This document shows positions 12,692-13,920 of a stretch of DNA of 13,920 bases, piece by piece. Location of the stretch: assembly GCA_002496395.1 (NCBI GenBank), contig DAJQ01000041.1:49395-63314 (forward strand), written 5' to 3'. The notes beneath the pieces were generated by a model. That model ran no database searches. It had not been told where the DNA came from and saw only the letters and a list, made by a program, of their open reading frames with translations. Position 1 is the first letter of the stretch. Each line of letters starts with the position of its first letter. This DNA is from Methanocorpusculaceae archaeon UBA456. Lineage in GTDB: Archaea > Halobacteriota > Methanomicrobia > Methanomicrobiales > Methanocorpusculaceae. The position numbers and the translations under genes were made by a program.

Positions 12692-13320
12692 TGGATGAAA
12701 GAGACCATATAGAATCACTCATTTCGGTCTTAAATGAGACCTATGGCACCATTTCGTGGTGGGATGCACCATTTGACGAAGTGGCAATCGGGGCGATTTT
12801 GACCCAGCAGACACGCTGGGAAAACGTTGAAACGGCATTAAACCGGCTGAGATCGGCGGGGTTGAATACCCTTGCCGCGATTGCTGCAGCTGATCCGGCT
12901 GATCTGGAGTCCTGTATACGAGGTACCGGGTTTTACCGGGTCAAATCGGCACGCCTCCGCCGTCTTGCAACATTTTTTCTTGACCAGTATGGTGGGATGG
13001 AAGAGATCGATCTGATCCCAACTGATCTTCTGAGACGTTCCCTCCTCACCGTAAACGGCGTTGGTGAAGAGACTGCCGATAGTATCCTCTGTTATGGACT
13101 TCTTCGGGAGACATTTGTGATCGATTCGTATACCCGCCGGATCTGTACCTGCGCCGGAGTATCTCTCCCTGCAGATCGATTGCGTCGGATCTTCCTATCA
13201 GCCCTCGGTTCCAACACCCACCTCCTCAGATCATGCCATGGTCAGATTGTTGAATATGCAAAAGAATATTGTAATAAGAAGAGATGTCAGGAATGCAGAA
13301 TCCGGAATTTACACGAATAG
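12691..13320 (+). CDS. HhH-GPD superfamily DNA glycosylase (endonuclease III-related)
   Basis: The 209-residue protein contains AIGAILTQQTRWENVETAL (the conserved LSxQT-like helix) and the helix-hairpin-helix LLTVNGVGEETADSILCYG (118-136). FVIDSYTRRI follows, with catalytic Asp145. In endonuclease III the HhH reads LPGVGRKTA with the lyase lysine; here the lysine position is Glu127, so a monofunctional base-excision glycosylase without AP-lyase chemistry is expected, as in MagIII-type 3-methyladenine glycosylases. The C-terminus has Cys182, 194, 199 and 202, a pattern unlike the C-x6-C-x2-C-x5-C of Nth, so an Fe-S cluster is possible but unproven. It overlaps the thioredoxin gene by 1 nt and the aldolase gene by 37 nt. 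Confidence 0.88.
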   Translation: MDERDHIESLISVLNETYGTISWWDAPFDEVAIGAILTQQTRWENVETALNRLRSAGLNTLAAIAAADPADLESCIRGTGFYRVKSARLRRLATFFLDQYGGMEEIDLIPTDLLRRSLLTVNGVGEETADSILCYGLLRETFVIDSYTRRICTCAGVSLPADRLRRIFLSALGSNTHLLRSCHGQIVEYAKEYCNKKRCQECRIRNLHE

Positions 13321-13829
13321 GACGCCGCCTCTTCAATGAAGGACTCGTTGGCGGTAACTTTGGTAATATGAGTATACGTTCGGAACAGGGGTACCTGATC
13401 ACAAGAAGTGGTTCATACCTTGATGATCCTGGCAATCTTGTCAGGGTGATCTCCGGCGAGCCGGTTCCAGAAGGTGCATCAAGCGAATACCGGGTTCATG
13501 AAGCGATCTACAGAGAGACAGGGCATCGTGCAATTGTCCATGCCCACCCCTCATATGCAGTTGCCGCCTCCCTTCTGATGGATCGGATCATCCCTATTGA
13601 TAGCGAGGGGAGGATGCTCTGTCCTGAAATTGTCGTAGTGGAGGGGGCGCCCGGCACACCTGAACTTGCAGAAAATTGTGCAGAAGTCCTGAAAAGAAGT
13701 AACCTGGTTCTTGCCCGTGGACATGGAACATTTGCTGCCGGGAAAACAATTGATGAAGCATATCTCTTCACCTCACTTGCAGAGCATGCATCCCGCGTCC
13801 TCTTCTATACCGGACATTTCACAAAATAA
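13284..13829 (+). CDS. Class II aldolase (L-fuculose-phosphate aldolase family)
   Basis: The 181-residue protein has GGNFGNMSIR (phosphate/substrate loop, 23-32), SSEYRVHEAIY with catalytic Glu68, VHAHPSYA with zinc ligands His86 and His88, and ARGHGTFAAG with the third zinc ligand His147. These match the class II aldolase/adducin family. In methanogens a relative (Methanocaldococcus MJ1418) cleaves fuculose-1-phosphate and has been proposed to supply lactaldehyde for coenzyme F420; this gene may have that role, by family only. Two start codons are possible, 13284 and 13293. Both lie within the glycosylase end and neither has a strong ribosome-binding site, so translation coupling is likely. 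Confidence 0.9.
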   Translation: MSGMQNPEFTRIGRRLFNEGLVGGNFGNMSIRSEQGYLITRSGSYLDDPGNLVRVISGEPVPEGASSEYRVHEAIYRETGHRAIVHAHPSYAVAASLLMDRIIPIDSEGRMLCPEIVVVEGAPGTPELAENCAEVLKRSNLVLARGHGTFAAGKTIDEAYLFTSLAEHASRVLFYTGHFTK

Positions 13830-13920
13830 AACCCATGATAGCCACAGGAAAAACAAGCAAACGGGATTTAAAGCAAGTGGGAGCAAACCAGAAAAAAATG
13901 CCTCCTCGCTATTTTATGTG

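Noticed and set aside
13830..13920. Start of another gene at the ATG at 13888
   Set aside because: A TATA-like GATTTAAAG (about 13865-13873) lies nearby, but only 11 codons are visible, there is no close ribosome-binding site, and no family can be judged. The T-run read on the - strand could equally be the end of a convergent gene.
1..13920. CRISPR array, prophage, toxin-antitoxin or defence island
   Set aside because: No regularly spaced repeats, integrase, phage genes or defence-family motifs are seen; nearly all long frames belong to recognisable metabolic or housekeeping families.

Overview
The window looks like chromosomal DNA from a methanogenic archaeon, most likely of the order Methanomicrobiales. 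The pointers are an Mbh-type energy-converting hydrogenase tail with its maturation protease, a complete early tetrapyrrole operon of the kind that feeds coenzyme F430 and corrinoids, a CetZ tubulin-family protein, and archaeal TATA-type promoters with T-run terminators. The genus cannot be fixed from this sequence alone.

Layout. (1) 2-1288, + strand: the end of a hydrogenase operon, a 5'-truncated membrane subunit (MbhM/NuoH-like) and a 2x[4Fe-4S] ferredoxin-like subunit (MbhN/NuoI-like). (2) 1289-1741, - strand: a HycI-type hydrogenase maturation protease, whose stop codon abuts that of mbhN. (3) 1742-3023: about 1.3 kb with little coding. It holds a doubtful 85-codon ORF, a convincing 27-residue lysine-rich micro-ORF with a very strong Shine-Dalgarno site, tRNA-Gly(GCC) on the - strand, and the promoter region of the next operon with inverted repeats. 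(4) 3024-8749, + strand: a tightly packed six-gene operon, precorrin-2 dehydrogenase, hemA, hemB, hemL, hemC and cobA, with overlaps of 8, 22, 11 and 13 nt and then a 2-nt gap. Together these convert glutamyl-tRNA to sirohydrochlorin, except for uroporphyrinogen-III synthase (hemD), which is not in the window. (5) 8877-10520, +: ilvD, branched-chain amino acid synthesis. (6) 10586-11746, -: cetZ, convergent with ilvD. (7) 11801-11909: intergenic, with an orphan hairpin that looks like an IS200/IS605-family end. (8) 11910-12266, -: a four-cysteine thioredoxin-fold protein, divergent from (9) 12422-13829, +: thioredoxin, an HhH-GPD DNA glycosylase and a class II aldolase, stop/start overlapped. 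The last 91 bases hold no gene that can be supported.

No CRISPR array, intact transposon, prophage or obvious defence system is visible. Most genes are ordinary housekeeping genes. The less ordinary signals are the micro-ORF whose ribosome-binding site is complementary to its own 3' end, the repeat-flanked promoter of the tetrapyrrole operon, the orphan transposon-like hairpin, and the divergent redox/repair locus.
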